Source: Litoditis marina (lineage: Eukaryota; Nematoda; Chromadorea; Rhabditida; Rhabditidae). Taken from it: a DNA stretch of 64,000 nt. The notes below the pieces were generated by a model. The model ran no database searches. It saw only the letters and a list, made by a program, of their open reading frames with translations, and was not told the DNA's origin. The stretch is taken from positions 1,554,501 to 1,618,500 of the forward strand of contig OZ038437.1 of NCBI GenBank assembly GCA_964036275.1, given 5' to 3'. Position 1 is the first letter of the stretch. Every line of letters begins with the position of its first letter. The position numbers and the translations under genes are program-made. This document shows, one piece after another, positions 10,695 to 22,753 of this stretch.

Positions 10695-13556
10695 GTATCC
10701 CCCCCTCTCTCTCTGTCTGTCTTTCTTTTTCTCTTTCTCTTTCTATATCTTTCTCTTTCTCTCTCTCTATTCATTAACCTCAGTATACCAATTCTTTTTT
10801 CCTCTTCACTTTTTCTCTCTCTTTCTCTCTCTTTCTCTCTCTTTCTCTCTCTCTTTCTCTACCTCTTTCTCAGTCTCTCTCTCTCATTCCCTCTCTATCC
10901 CTCTTCCACCCCTCTCTCCCTTCTCTCCTTTTCTCTCTTTCTCTCTTCTACTCTTCTCGCTCTCTCTCTCCTCTTCAGTCGGCCCTCTTTCATCCCCCAC
11001 CTACTCGTCCATCTCCGTTGTTCTCTTCAAAGTTCTTTTTGCGAACCAACCACCTATTTTTCATTGAAACTTCAAACAAAACAGGAAACACATGTTAGGT
11101 GGGTGCAAATCTTCTACTCCCCTACATTGAGAAAGATTTGTTTCTATTCTATTCACTTCCCTCATCTTCCCTTTCTCATTTCCCCCTCCCTCTCTTTATC
11201 TATACCTCCCTCATTTGCCCTCTCTCTTCTCTTCCCCCCTCTGTCTCTTCTTCTTCTCTCTACCTTCTTCTCTCTCTTCCCATTTCTCTGTCACTTCATC
11301 ATCTATCGATTATTTCGCTTCTTATCAGTTGCCGTTTGCGCACAGTCAGATCGGACACTATTTTCGGACAACAACTTTTTCGTTTTGAAAACTTTTGCGT
11401 ACACCTGAACCTCAACACATGGATCAGACATATATCCTAGAAGTAAATTGAATAGTCACGTGAAGTTAGCGTTCTAATGAGAATTGCACTTTGTCATCGC
11501 ACGTGTCTGAAATCTGTGTTCAATTAGTTATAACATTGTTTTGAAAACTGTATCGAGCCGTAATTCAAGTTCAAATTTTGAGTTTTCGAGTATTGTAGAG
11601 GTCGATGCGACGTTATTTTCGAACTTCTATTCTATTCTATTCTATTCTAACTTAACTAATCCTGTAATATTCGATAAATTTGATGCCAGGAACGGTCCCT
11701 CCATAGTTTTCAGTCTGCGACAGATACATTGAGCAAAGTATAGTTATCGATCGAGCGTAGTGTACGTATCGCATCCAATCAATGATGATATTTTGTTCTA
11801 TGTTACAAACAAAAAAGTATGAAGAGACTCTAAAAGAGGTTTTCGGAATACAGTTTCTGGCTCTATATTCGATTATGTGCAATTGCTCCCGTCTGCGCAC
11901 GGTTCCAAGACGGGAAATTATTAGTTTCGAACAGTGTTTCTATATGAGTGTTATATTTTTCAAATGATTTTGAAATGACTCGAAAGAAATGTATTTGCTG
12001 ATATAAAAGATGGTTACGTAACCACCAAAATCGTCTTGAATCAGGGTCGAAACGATTTTGAGTGGCGCCTTTCACTGAGCACATATTTCCATAATAACAT
12101 CCAAAAAGTGTTTCTATAGTTCGTTTCGTCTCTTTCAACTCGCAAACATTTCTTAAATTACTGTGTAACACAGTTTTTATATACTGAAAATTTGGCATAC
12201 CCGCCGCCTATTATTTACTACTGTAGAAGTGTCAGTAGGAATGGTGGGGACTATAGTGAACAAGGAGAACGAAATGTTCACTTCTTTGAAACGTCGAACA
12301 CTATACACTTCTTTGAAAAGTCGAACACTATATACTTCTTTAAAAAGTCGAACACTATTCTATCTTCTGGTGTTTTTCGAATTTTACGTGGTACATGGAC
12401 TATATTCGTAGGCACTGAATGACTTGTCGTGTATTTCTTTGTTGTACAACTTTCTCTCACTCTCTTTCGCTCACGTATTCTCTCTCTTCTTCTCTCCTTC
12501 TTTCAATCTTCCTCTTATGCCCTTGTTTCATTTCTGTGATTTTTCGGAATGTTCGCTGGAGACTTACGGCTGGTTATTTTAGTTGTACCACCTTTTTGTG
12601 TAAACCACATGAAGTATGATCAACAATAGATAAAATTCTTCGCGCGCTCACCTTCTCTTCATTTAGTTTTTCTTCCTCCCCCTCTCTCTCCCTCTCTCTC
12701 CCCTCTCTCTCCTCCACTCGTTCTATATCGTGTCTCTGGACACTCTCTAGCTCTCTAGCTCGTTGATGTATCTCCCTCTCTCTCAGTCTCTCTCTCTCTA
12801 TCTCTTTCTCTCTCTCAATCTCCCCTTCTTCTTCCATCTCTCTCCCTTATTCCCCATCTATTTCTTCCGAATATGTCAATAGAATGTATCATCCAATTAA
12901 TCATGCCTTTCTGCTCTATTCGAAACAATAATACATCGCAACCTGAGATTTCTTCTCTCACAATAAACATGTTTTTGATATAATTATAATTGACAACAAA
13001 GTACTAATTGATACGGAAACTGGTTAAATATAATTTATTTTTGATTGAATAGTACCCACTTTCAATAGATTTTGTATCCAATCTTAATCATTACTTAACT
13101 TTATAGATATTATTCGTTATTTCTAGTTTATTTTTTCATTATGTAACATCTTTATTATGCTTAACTTCATTCTATTTTATCTAACTGTTCATTCAATTCC
13201 CAACCATAAAAAGTTTTCTCACGACTTTGTTGAATTTGCGCCAAATGTTCTTCAGAAACTTGTTTCTTCAGAAAGTTGTCCAGACAGTTTTTGAGTGTTT
13301 AGAACATTCGACTCTCGCATTTCTCTTGATTAAAGTGGCTCAAACATTTTTGTGGAATAGCGAACACTTTTGTTTAATTCTAAAGGGATGGTTTGTTCTG
13401 ATTTGTAGAAGTTTTTTGTTTACTTCCAGAAGGTTCCCTAAGCTTGCCACGCGCATGCATGAATCTATGAGAATTTTATCCTCTAGGTTACCATGTCGTT
13501 TTTATACGTATTTTCTTTCACTCAATATTTTAATTCAAAAACCCAGTTTCAAATAG
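10695..13556. other. Low-complexity and repeat region, no confident gene
   Basis: CT-rich blocks at 10700-10985, 11155-11300, 12450-12515 and 12670-12850; a CACGTG-type repeat at 11445-11535; a TTCTA pentamer run at 11630-11650; an ATCGATCG element at 11694-11833; and a three-unit 27-bp minisatellite at 12280-12360. Missing 5' exons of the gene at 13557 could lie here. Confidence 0.6.
12280..12360 (+). repeat. 27-bp minisatellite, 3 units
   Basis: Three units of CTTCTTTGAAAAGTCGAACA type. The unit is 9 codons, so it stays open in a 60-codon ORF, which has no other coding support. Confidence 0.85.
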
Positions 13557-16500
13557 TTTTTCTTGAAGAAACCGCAGCCCATTGAAGAGGGTACTGTAAC
13601 AACTGTTTCATCTGTGGCCGGACATGGACGTTACGTAAACAATGCTGCTCTGTCTGATTATTCTCTATCAAGGTAGTTATTTTGGCTTTCAATGTGGTTT
13701 GATATTATTGAGAGATTGATAATAGTTCTTATGAAAGGTGAAAGATGTGAATAAAACTAATTTATGAAAAATAAAGTGATTTATAATAAGTCTAATTTTA
13801 GTCCAATAGTTGTTCAAAGCGACTTTTGTTTGCCTTCCGTCCTTAGAGATTTGTGAATCATAACGGCCTAGCAACTAGTTTTTTTCCCGAAGTTCTTTCA
13901 ATATTAACGTTGTCGGTCAACTACCCCAACAAATCGAAAAAGTCATTGGAATGTTTCAGTCTCCCAGCTGTTCTCGGCCCCACTTTCTCCGAGTACGACA
14001 TCGTGTATGGGCACTGGTAAGCTTGAAGCTAACTCTTTCTGGACTCATCAAAAGGTTTTGAAAAGAACTTAAAGATTTCAACGCAACTACTGTCCTATGC
14101 CGTTATTATTCTATTTTTCAGTTCCATTTTACTTCTGGTTGGTATAAGTATGTTTGGAACAGTTTTCAGCAGTATATTCGCCTTTTTTGTTTTCATACGT
14201 AGCGAAATTGAACAGCGAAACAGGATTCCGAGATGAGGTGTACATATTCCATATTAGTTTCTCAACGTGGATCTTTCAATCAAATAGATCTCAAATGTGA
14301 AAATGTGACAAGGTGATTGCCGATGGAAGGAGAGTTTGCAGCAACCGACTGGAACACAGCGTGATCGAACTACAGAAAGGTTGCAATATTTCCAGGTTGT
14401 AAAAAGGGCATTCACGTGTTCCGCGTGTCTCTCTCTACCAAACCGGACGACCTGATAGGGACAGTGAGTGCCCAGTTGAAGAAGAAGTACGGTAGCAATG
14501 TGTTCGCCCCTCCCGACGGGGAGGACAAGTTTGACTTCCCCAAGGCACGGACCGAGATAGGAAACCATCTGCCAGAGGGTATAGATCAGAGGGTCAAGGT
14601 GAGACAATCAGTTTAGAGAAACTTTTCCTAGCCTTCTCTACCATGTTTATTGTTTTTGGTGTAGTACCGTCACAATGTATTCCATCATCATTCCACTGAA
14701 AATCTCATTTCACTATGCCTGTATAAAATGTATCTTTCATACTAGCTCCCCTATTTAGTATATTTCTGACTATTCGTCCTCTTGTTATGTTTCTTTCTGG
14801 ATGGAGCCTATCAGGATAGGAGTGAAATCATAGGAGTGAAATACTAGTCACTGAAATGTGATGTAGCGACATAATTTCGCACGTTTCCAATTGTTCGCGT
14901 AATTACTGATGGGTCATATTAATTTTTCGATATTTGTCATTTGTCTTTACTTCAGGTTCCTAGTCTGATTCGATTATTGTTTCGATAACAAATCTGAGTT
15001 TCAGGACCGAATCACCAGCGGATCCGATTTCATAATCAAACCCATAGACCCGGATGACGTCACTATTTGGGTACCAGAAAAAGACCCGCTGCCAAACAAC
15101 TTCCAGCAACCAACTACCTCTACGGCGGTTAGTTCATTTCGGTGTCTGTATTCACAAATGTTATGAGATCCGCATGTCCTTAGTACAGTGATACATAATC
15201 TTTGTCGAGAACGTACAATTTGAAGTAAACCTGCACGGATAATACGAAACACTGGATGAGGGTTGGAATTTTGAGTCGAAATATAGGATAAGTCTAAATA
15301 TAACTCGGAAGATCTCTTGAAACGCTTTGTAAAACATTCTACAGTTAGGAGTTGACTCAAAACTAATATTTAAACATGCTCACATATAGTAAATGCCAAA
15401 TTTATAAATTTCTGTCTCTGGCCGGAATCGAACCTGAGAACAAAAGTTTCGTAGCAGGGCGCAAACCACTGAGCTATTGAAGAACATAATGGGCTAGCTT
15501 CGAACTCGAATATATGTGTGCGTACACAGCGGAAAGTGAGATATACAGTACCCTCCCGCCTTTCGGTTGGCGACGACTATAACACTCATTGTTTCTCGTA
15601 TACCTTTCTCGGAATTTAGGCCACGCCCATCCTGAGCAAGGGGGACCCGCGGTTACCCATCGTGCTGACCGCCCTTCTGGTTGTGGCTGGAGTCCTACTC
15701 GGCATGCTGTGTTCTTGCGGCATTTTCGCTATCTGCAGTTATAGTAGGAAACCGGTTATTGACAGGTAAGTATAGTGAGTGCCAATTTTATCAATTTCTG
15801 TTGCTTGCCGGAATCGAACCTGCGAGCAAAAGATACGTAGCAAGGCGTTAACCCCTGCGCCATTAGAGCACATAACCAGCAAGCTTAGGAATCGAAGACA
15901 TGTGTGCGTACACAGCGGAAAGTGAGACATACAGTACCCTCCCGCCTTCTCGTTGGCGACGACTATACATTAGGCTCAGGTTTGCTCCGAACATGCAAAA
16001 AACGATCACAAATTCAGAATCTCAAAACAAAAATAGAAACCAAAAATTCTCTGTCAACAAGCACACTATAGCGCACCATGCGGAAGAGAGAAATTTGCTG
16101 CAATGCTGGAAATGTGTGTTTTTGACACTTTTCATCAATTCTCGACATAGAACATTGCTGACAATTGATAAATTGAGAAGGTTGTCAAGAAAAAATTAGT
16201 TTCCAGTTTTCTAAAATAATACCGCAACCGAAATCTAAAAAACCAACTGAAATCTAAACAACTAAAATGATACCGCAATTCATGTCGAGAATGAGGTCGT
16301 GTTCTTAGACGTGCTTGTATATTCAAGCTTGTCTGCTGCTGCGCTATAGTTCACACCATTCCTACTGAAACTCCTACAGTAACCCTACAAACATTCCAAC
16401 GTCTGTTGTGAAGCTGAAAATTTAGTTTATAAAAAATCCTCTCGTATACTCACTGTACATGTGAACGAGAATAAGGTGTAAAAATCCTCAGCTTTTCAGA

Positions 16501-18120
16501 TCATAAGTAAGTGAGGAAAACGGTTTGGAAGTTTTGAAATCCTACTGTAGGGGTCTCAGTAGGAATGAAAAATACTATATTCATTCTTTTTTCTCAAAAG
16601 TGTAAAGCCTGAAGTTTTGTTCCAGATCTCACATGGTCGTGTATCGAAGACCGAATGAAATGGAACTTCTTCTGATGGAGGAACAGAGAAAATTAGTCAT
16701 GGAGAAACAGAGGAGATACATGACAAGAAACTCATCGGCACAATCGAGTAGGTTAACTAGGCTATAGTTGTTGTCTATCTAACGTGATGATTACAGTCAC
16801 ACTATATGTGAAAGATACTTCTGAGCCACTAGACCATCGTTGACACGTGACTGTTGTAGGTAGTAGGTGGACTAGGTTATAGTCGTCACCGAATCGAAGT
16901 GGAACCTACCGAACTGTTACCTGTTCGGCATTCTGTCCTGTGCAAAACACTGTACGACTCAAATTAGATTTGTTCGCGGTTCAACTAGTGATTCTCCAAA
17001 TTGTTGGATGTGGCACTTCAATCGAAGAAATACTACAGCTCCTTCAAATATTTAGTTGAAGTACTGGAAACGGCTGACCCAAATCTGTGGATGTACGGAG
17101 CAAAAATTTATAGTTGAACGCTAGGGTTGTTAGAATTGGAATTGGAATTGGAATTGGAATTAATAGAATTCAGATATTCATCCAAAAGAATTGCAATTCC
17201 AATTCTTTTTGTCTGTCGAAAAAAATTGGAATTGCAATTCCAATTCTTTTGTATGTCGAAAATGGTTGGAATTGCAATTCCAATTCTTTTGTATGTCAAA
17301 AAATTTCTGGAATTGCAATTCCAATTCTTTCGTATATCAGAACAACTGGAATTGGAATTGGAATTGACTTGATTTTTTCTCGGAATTGATTCAGAATTGA
17401 TTTACAATTCCATGCTGATTTTCCTTGTTCATCACTAAATTACCATTGTTCCTTATGTCTCTTGTTCAATGAAACCAAAGTGAACATTGTTGCTTTTCGT
17501 TTTTTGAAAAAAAAAACTGACATGAACTTAGAAACACAGTCAATTCTAATCAATTCCAATCAATTCCAATCAATTCCAATGGAATTGGAATTGAAAATCT
17601 GAGATTTCGAGGAATTGATCGGAATTGGAATTGGAATTGAGCAGTTTTTGAAAATCTAAAAGAATTGGAATTGGAATTGAGTGGTCCTGCGAATCGCAAA
17701 AAAATTGGAGTTGGAATTGACTGGTTTTCGAGAATTGGAAAAGAATTGGGATTGGAATTGAGTGGTTTTCGAGAAACGAAAAAGAATTGGAATTGGAATT
17801 GACTTGATTTTTGGAATTGATTAACAACCCTATTGAACGCGGAACACGTCGTAATTCTAGGAATTTGGCCGAAAAGCAAGCTGATCAAACTATAAACACG
17901 AAATAGAGATATCATGAACCATATTGGCTCGCCTTGGAGAAAGCTAATCATACATTCTGGAATATCGAGGTTTTCACAGTTCAACACTCTTCTTCCAGAC
18001 GCGAGTTCGCGGACGCCGCGCGCGCCGCCGCGACGAATTCGACGCGACGATGTTTCTCGGACGACCAGTCGAGACAGCCGAGAACCGCTCGGCGACTTCC
18101 TGCACAAACCATCAGCATAG
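13557..18120 (+). CDS. Single-pass membrane protein gene, 5' end not found (8 exons)
   Basis: Exons 13557-13672, 13960-14016, 14122-14141, 14396-14598, 15005-15127, 15620-15765, 16626-16747, 17999-18120 (TAG). Phases agree at every junction. The extracellular-type part contains HVFRVSLSTKPDDLIGTV and an aromatic/charged segment ending at LPEGIDQRVK. Exon 6 encodes one membrane helix (LPIVLTALLVVAGVLLGMLC), then a cytoplasmic-type tail with a Met/Glu/Arg-rich predicted helix and an Arg/Ser-rich last exon ending HKPSA. Topology is inferred from the basic residues after the helix. The 20-nt third exon is the weakest call: without its donor at 14142 the frame runs into a second hydrophobic stretch and a stop at 14233-14235, which could be another isoform or another gene's end. 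I do not recognise the family. No start codon or signal peptide was found. Confidence 0.7.
15385..15581 (-). mobile_element. tRNA-like TA-flanked short element, copy 3
   Basis: Reverse orientation, TATAGTAAATGCCAA... to ...GACGACTATA, with the B-box-like stretch as GGAATCGAACC. Sits in the intron before the membrane-helix exon. Confidence 0.8.
15771..15967 (-). mobile_element. tRNA-like TA-flanked short element, copy 4
   Basis: Begins TATAGTGAGTGCCAA five bases after the donor at 15766 (GTAAG then the element) and ends GACGACTATA. It has a near-complete A/B-box region. The two termini are imperfect inverted repeats (11 of 15 bases). Confidence 0.85.
16345..16579. mobile_element. TA-flanked MITE, CATTCCTACTGAGACTCC family
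   Basis: About 235 bp from TATAGTTCACACCATTCCTA to the inverted end CAGTAGGAATGAAAAATACT-ATA. Other copies: 25338-25559 and 30432-30647. Fragments near 12220, 34915, 35105, 40498 and 54810. Confidence 0.8.
17114..17840. mobile_element. hAT-type non-autonomous element, copy 1, with 8-bp target duplication
   Basis: Element 17122-17832 (711 bp) with 11-bp perfect terminal inverted repeats TAGGGTTGTTA / TAACAACCCTA. It is flanked by the direct repeat TTGAACGC (17114-17121 and 17833-17840). The interior is built of GGAATT/AATTCC arrays in opposing arms. An 8-bp duplication is the hallmark of the hAT superfamily. No transposase ORF. It lies in the last intron of the membrane-protein gene. Confidence 0.9.
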
Positions 18121-19410
18121 TCATACAAAGGTTATTGTTGTGGTACAACAAGAAACCGGAAGTATACTGTATGCCGCAGTTTCTGCTGTGTAAACATAAA
18201 CATTAAGACTTTGTTCTCTCCAAAGCAAGCCTATACGGCGTAGATTATGATCGGAATTTGAAAACTCGGGTGTGTTCCGAGATCAAACTACAACGAATAT
18301 TTGGTCCCTCTACCCCTGCATCATCATCGAATACGAAAATCAGAAGTATACTGTATATCTCAGTATCTGCTGTGTAGACAAATGTGGAATATGTAAAAGC
18401 TAACGCTCAGAAACCTTACTAGACAACATTCTATGCTCATAGGTTATTTTTCTTTACTTATCTGTGACTCTTTGTGAACACCAATTCGTTTAAATTCGTG
18501 TTTGCTGATGTATTCATTTTTATCAAAGATCGGGTTCTTTTTAGCATTCATTTCATTCAATTTGCACGAAAGTATAGAAATACTGACTTCTAGAGTGTAA
18601 ATATATTATATTTGTTATTTTTGCATGTATTTTCTGTATGTGACGACACTGTTGTGATCTTTGAAACCATAATCGTTCTTGTTTGTGAAATAATAAAAAG
18701 TTACACTCGAAGGAGAGGAAAATGCAATTGTTTTCAGAAGGCATCATATATTCTTTTCATGAGACTAGTGATAATCAATACTTACTATGTGATGTTTGTA
18801 CTGTGTACAGCTGAACATCTTTGGATGTAGTTTACATAGCTCTTTGGCTGAGCTTTTCAGCTCATGTTTTTGCTTTTTTTTGAGCTTCTCCATTGACCAA
18901 AAGCTTTACAACCTTCTTACATAGTGGGTATCTCATAAATCACGACGCTAGCCCCTAGCGTCGTGATTTATGAGATGCTCATTTTTCAAGAAACCTTCAA
19001 AACATGCACTTCTTATGGTGCAGCTATTTCATTTGACTCATTGGGCAGTTTCCATTTTATACCTGTCGTGTGGTTGGCTTGAGATATGAAACACGTTACT
19101 GTTTACCTGATGAAACTGACCAATTTTGAAGGTTTTCCATCATTTTCTATAGATTTGGGTCAGAATCAGGTCGGTCAATGTGTTGGTTGCGGCTTCGAAA
19201 ACCAATCAAAATTTGAGAAAAGCTATTTCTTAGACAAAACAATTAGCTCGAGCCACATAAATGTTCTAATTATGCTTTGAAAAAAGTTATGTTGCAGGAG
19301 TCACTTTCGAACAAAATAAAAGATACATGTTGTTCAATGGGTTTAGGCTATAACTGCGTTATCGGTCATTTCGTCTTACGAGTCATTTGTTGTGTTATTT
19401 TTATTTTCAG
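18121..19410. other. Spacer between membrane-protein gene and tandem pair
   Basis: AT-rich. A perfect snap-back palindrome lies at 18930-18976. No exon seen. Confidence 0.6.
18930..18976. repeat. Perfect 22-bp hairpin with 3-base loop
   Basis: 18930-18951 is the exact reverse complement of 18955-18976; only CCC separates the arms. The arms contain CATAAATCACGACGCTAG. It may be a foldback element core; no duplicated target was identified. Confidence 0.95.
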
Positions 19411-19439
19411 AATAAAACTACTTTATATTTCGTTCAAGT

Positions 19440-20493
19440 ATGGCTTCTGACCACACCTTGCCCTCTCCCTCACTGCCCGTGAGTTTCTTGTGTTGAGATT
19501 TAAAAGTACAACGAAATCAATTCGAAATAAATTTAAAGAAGGTGAATTTTAGGAATCTAGAACTTTAAGGGTTGTAAACATATTGAATTTATTGGCTATC
19601 CTCTCAGGCCTAGTAAAACTGTTACAGCATGAATATGAAATTTTGATTTGGTTTAAATTACTCAAAATTGGTAGGAAAGGTTGAATAATGGCATTCGAGT
19701 TTCTCGGTCATAAAAAGAGTTCCGATGTATTTTCAACAAAGTTTCGAAACAGTCATTTAAAAATAGAAACTATAAAAATATAGGAGTGTCATTGGGAGTA
19801 TAGATTACATATAGTCTTGCTCACTCCTACGCAAGGTTCTACAGTTTTCAGTTCAAGCCTATAATTAAACCTATCGGAGGGCTAGCATCTTCAATAGATT
19901 GAGAACTCGGGACTATTTTGCTCTCGCCCCCCCCCCTTTTTTTTCGTTTTAGCCGGAATAAGTTCTGTGTTACTTTCCACCCCCACCATGGGGGGTGAAA
20001 GTAACAAGGCTTCGGTTCAACTAACAATCGCAAGGGTGGCGATTGTTAAAGATTGCCAGGCATGTTACTTTCACCCCCCATTTTACGTTAGTGGGGGGAT
20101 ATTGCACAATGCCGACATTTAACGTTAGCCCCCCACCCTACCATACATTTACCTTTTCTCGTTGGAACCAGTGCGGGGCCAAACTATCACGGGGGGTGCG
20201 ATTGTACGGTGGAGGGCGAAAGTAAAATTTTCTCGAGAACTCAATTTTCATATTACAAGTAATCATAAAGTTTGTTTTCTCCAGAATAAACCATCTATGT
20301 TCTATCTAGTTATGTTTGTAGTTTGAACTTGTATTTTTCGATCGAAATTTGTAAATTATGGCGTATCGAGTTGAAACTACAAAACAGTCATGGCGACCCT
20401 GTATGCTTTCATTTTTCCGCGATACACTGTCATTTACAGGTGGAGTACACATCTATTTCTACCGTGAGCGCCCATATAGCTCTCTCAACGGTT

Positions 20494-20530
<37 letters not shown>

Positions 20531-22523
20531 AAATATAACTAACTTCATCAAATGACAGTATTTAAGATTCTCACCTATTTTAAGTTAAGCGTTCATTATA
20601 TAAATAGTAAATTAACATAAACCCTAACTTTTTAAATGTTTTCATTAATCTCTATCTCTCTCTTTCCCTCACTCTCTATTTTTGCTCTTGCACAGAAAGA
20701 GGAGTCTGTGAAATAGTTCATTGAACCAGATACGCAGGCTGGGAATAAGTGCCGGAATATCCCTGAATCAGTTCTTTGAAAAGACGGACGTCTGCTCGTT
20801 TTTTATCAGCATACACCGTATTTTTTGGCATTCAGATCGTAGGTTCGAGTCTTGTGCGAGAAGCGTATAGATCAGAAAGGGAATTGAGACGATTACAGAA
20901 TCTTAAATGAACCTTAGCTCCAACATTTAGCAAATAATAAATGTAGAACTAACGGAGAAATAATCAACAAGAACATTAGTTACAGTTCGACGACTAGCGT
21001 TTTTTTTCAACATCACAACAGTCTTCAAAGTTGTCGTAGCAGACCATATTGCTTTCATTCGAAAAACAGAGTATAGCACAATTTTAGAAACATCAGTTCA
21101 ATATTGTAGAGTTTTGGGTAAAATTGAAGTATCGCCCCCCACTTTAGTTGGTTATTATTTACCCCCCACCTGGGTCGGTGGGGGGTAGAACTTCAATGGA
21201 GAGGGGTCAAACTTCAACGAGTGGGGGGCTGAACTTCAATGTCGGAAATGTCTACTTTTCACCCCCCACCCTCAAACTTTTGTATTGCAGGCAATAAATT
21301 GAAGTATCGCCCCCACTTTAGTTGGTCCCCCCCCCGTAGCACTTCAACCCCCCACCTAAGCTAAAACGTGAAATTCTAGGAGAGGGGGGGGGGTCAAAAT
21401 TCAACGACATTTACTATTTACCCCCCACTTGGGTCGGCGGGGGGTAGAACTTCAATGGTGGGGGGTCGAACTTCAACGAGTGGGGGGCTGATCAAAATAC
21501 AATTTCCCAAACGCAATACAAATTCAGAAATTGGGGGGGGGAAGTCAATGTTCTCTAGTTTTTAGTAATGTCACAATCATTTCAGACAACATCTGTGTCG
21601 AACAATCTGACCGGAAAATCGGTTAGTTTCTATTTTTGACTTGTTTTCTAGAACAGCAAAAAAACCAACATTCTTAATAACCAATATCCCAAATGTCAAT
21701 ATTTGTGATCTACTCAATTCTCGAACTATAACGAACTTTTGGAAACTCATAGTTTTTTTCCGTAAATATCCATATTTTATCAGAATGTTCCAGAGGAAGT
21801 CCTCTCGTCGGCCTGAGGATGATACACTGGATGGAGTACCGGATACGATGCCAGAATATGATGCGGATGCGGGAGAGGTATAGTAGTCGCCAACGGAAAG
21901 GCGGGAGGGTACTGTATATCTCACTTCCCGCTGTGTACGCACGCATGTCTTTGATTCCAAAGCTTGCCCGTTATGTGCTCCAATAGTACAGTGGTTATCG
22001 CTCGGCTACGAATCTTTTGCTCGCAGGTTCGCTCCCGGCAAGAGACAACAATTCATGAATTTGGCACTCACTATTAATAGTCTTCTTGGTTCTCACGCCA
22101 TTCATCTCGTACAGTATCCATTTCAAACTTTAATGTATTTGGAGAAAGAAGTATTCAGGGTTTCATATGTTTTGTACATATTGTTTGTACAGTTCAAGTA
22201 GTTGTAGTTTGCGTATATGGTTTCGCCATTTTCACAAAAACCCTATGCTGTGTATGTTGCTCTTTCGCGTTGTATTTTCAGTTATATTCCTTTGTTTTTT
22301 TGGTCGAAGGTAGTGAACTGCTAGTAAGATTGCCAATGGTAGTGAAAAGTCTCGAGATCGAACAACTTGTTCACTCCCTGAAACAGTTTTTAGTCAGATT
22401 CTCTAAAAAAGAATTCAGGAGACACAGGGTCTTCCTCAACTGGAGAAAACTCAGTCCAAGGAGAGAGTGGCTGGAACGAGGAGTGTGTCAGACGACAAGA
22501 CGAACAAATCGATATCTCACTGA
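19440..22523 (+). CDS. Small hydrophilic protein, tandem paralogue 1 (5 exons, 104 aa)
   Basis: Exons 19440-19478, 20440-20490, 21586-21621, 21794-21877, 22419-22523 (TGA), all phase 0. An acceptor TTTTCAG at 19404-19410 and a 29-base leader precede the ATG; the leader is nearly identical to that of the next gene, suggesting trans-splicing. The product has no signal peptide or helix. It has Ser/Thr-rich N-terminal blocks, then RKSSRRPEDDTLDGVPDTMP and EYDADAGE, then GLPQLEKTQSKERV, ending NKSISH. It looks disordered and acidic/basic patched. The donor of exon 4 (GAG|GTATAG) is formed where a tRNA-like element starts at 21879. The counterpart of exon 2 of gene 23464 is missing; a possible 18-nt remnant is at 19553-19570. 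Function unknown. Confidence 0.6.
19920..20230. repeat. Poly-C/poly-G repeat with TTACTTTC hairpins
   Basis: Contains CCCCCCCCCC, ACCCCCCA and GGGGGG blocks. One palindrome at 19970-20006 pairs GTTACTTTC with GAAAGTAAC. Located in intron 1 of the small-protein gene. G-runs could form quadruplexes (inference). Confidence 0.7.
20490..20524. repeat. (CT)n directly at a splice donor
   Basis: The donor GTTAGT at 20491 runs directly into a CT repeat. Confidence 0.9.
21118..21545. repeat. G-run repeat with ACTTCAA spacers
   Basis: Two related blocks (21118-21245 and 21290-21500) alternate GGGG(GG) or CCCCCC runs with (A)ACTTCAA or TTGAAGT words. No coding signal. Sits in an intron. Confidence 0.75.
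21879..22076 (+). mobile_element. tRNA-like TA-flanked short element, copy 5, at a splice donor
   Basis: TATAGTAGTCGCCAACGG... to TTTGGCACTCACTATTA. Its first bases form positions +2 onward of the donor of exon 4 of the small-protein gene. A box and B box are both recognisable. Confidence 0.85.
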
Positions 22524-22753
22524 ACAATGAAAATATACATTTCTCCACTGATATGTTACTTTGATTGAAACAGTTCGTACACACAAGTAGCATGTGCACG
22601 GCAATCTGATCTCGGGGAATTTATCTGGATCAGTCCGAAACTTTTTTAATGATGGATATTAATATTTCGAGATTGCATTCTCGAGACTATAATTGGAATC
22701 TTAGGCGGTGATATCGTAAAAGAAAATTATTGTACCGATCATATGGGATTGAC

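Noticed and set aside
13227..13556. 109-codon ORF just upstream of the membrane-protein gene
   Set aside because: Ends at a stop in the same frame as the next exon, has no splice donor, and shows AT-biased composition.
16748..16767. Termination of the membrane-protein gene at TAG 16765
   Set aside because: Possible by read-through, but the GTAGGT donor at 16748 joins in phase to a GC-rich 40-codon exon at 17999.
17914..18120. Separate 68-codon gene
   Set aside because: It is the extension of the last exon (17999-18120) of the membrane-protein gene; the bases before 17999 are intron.
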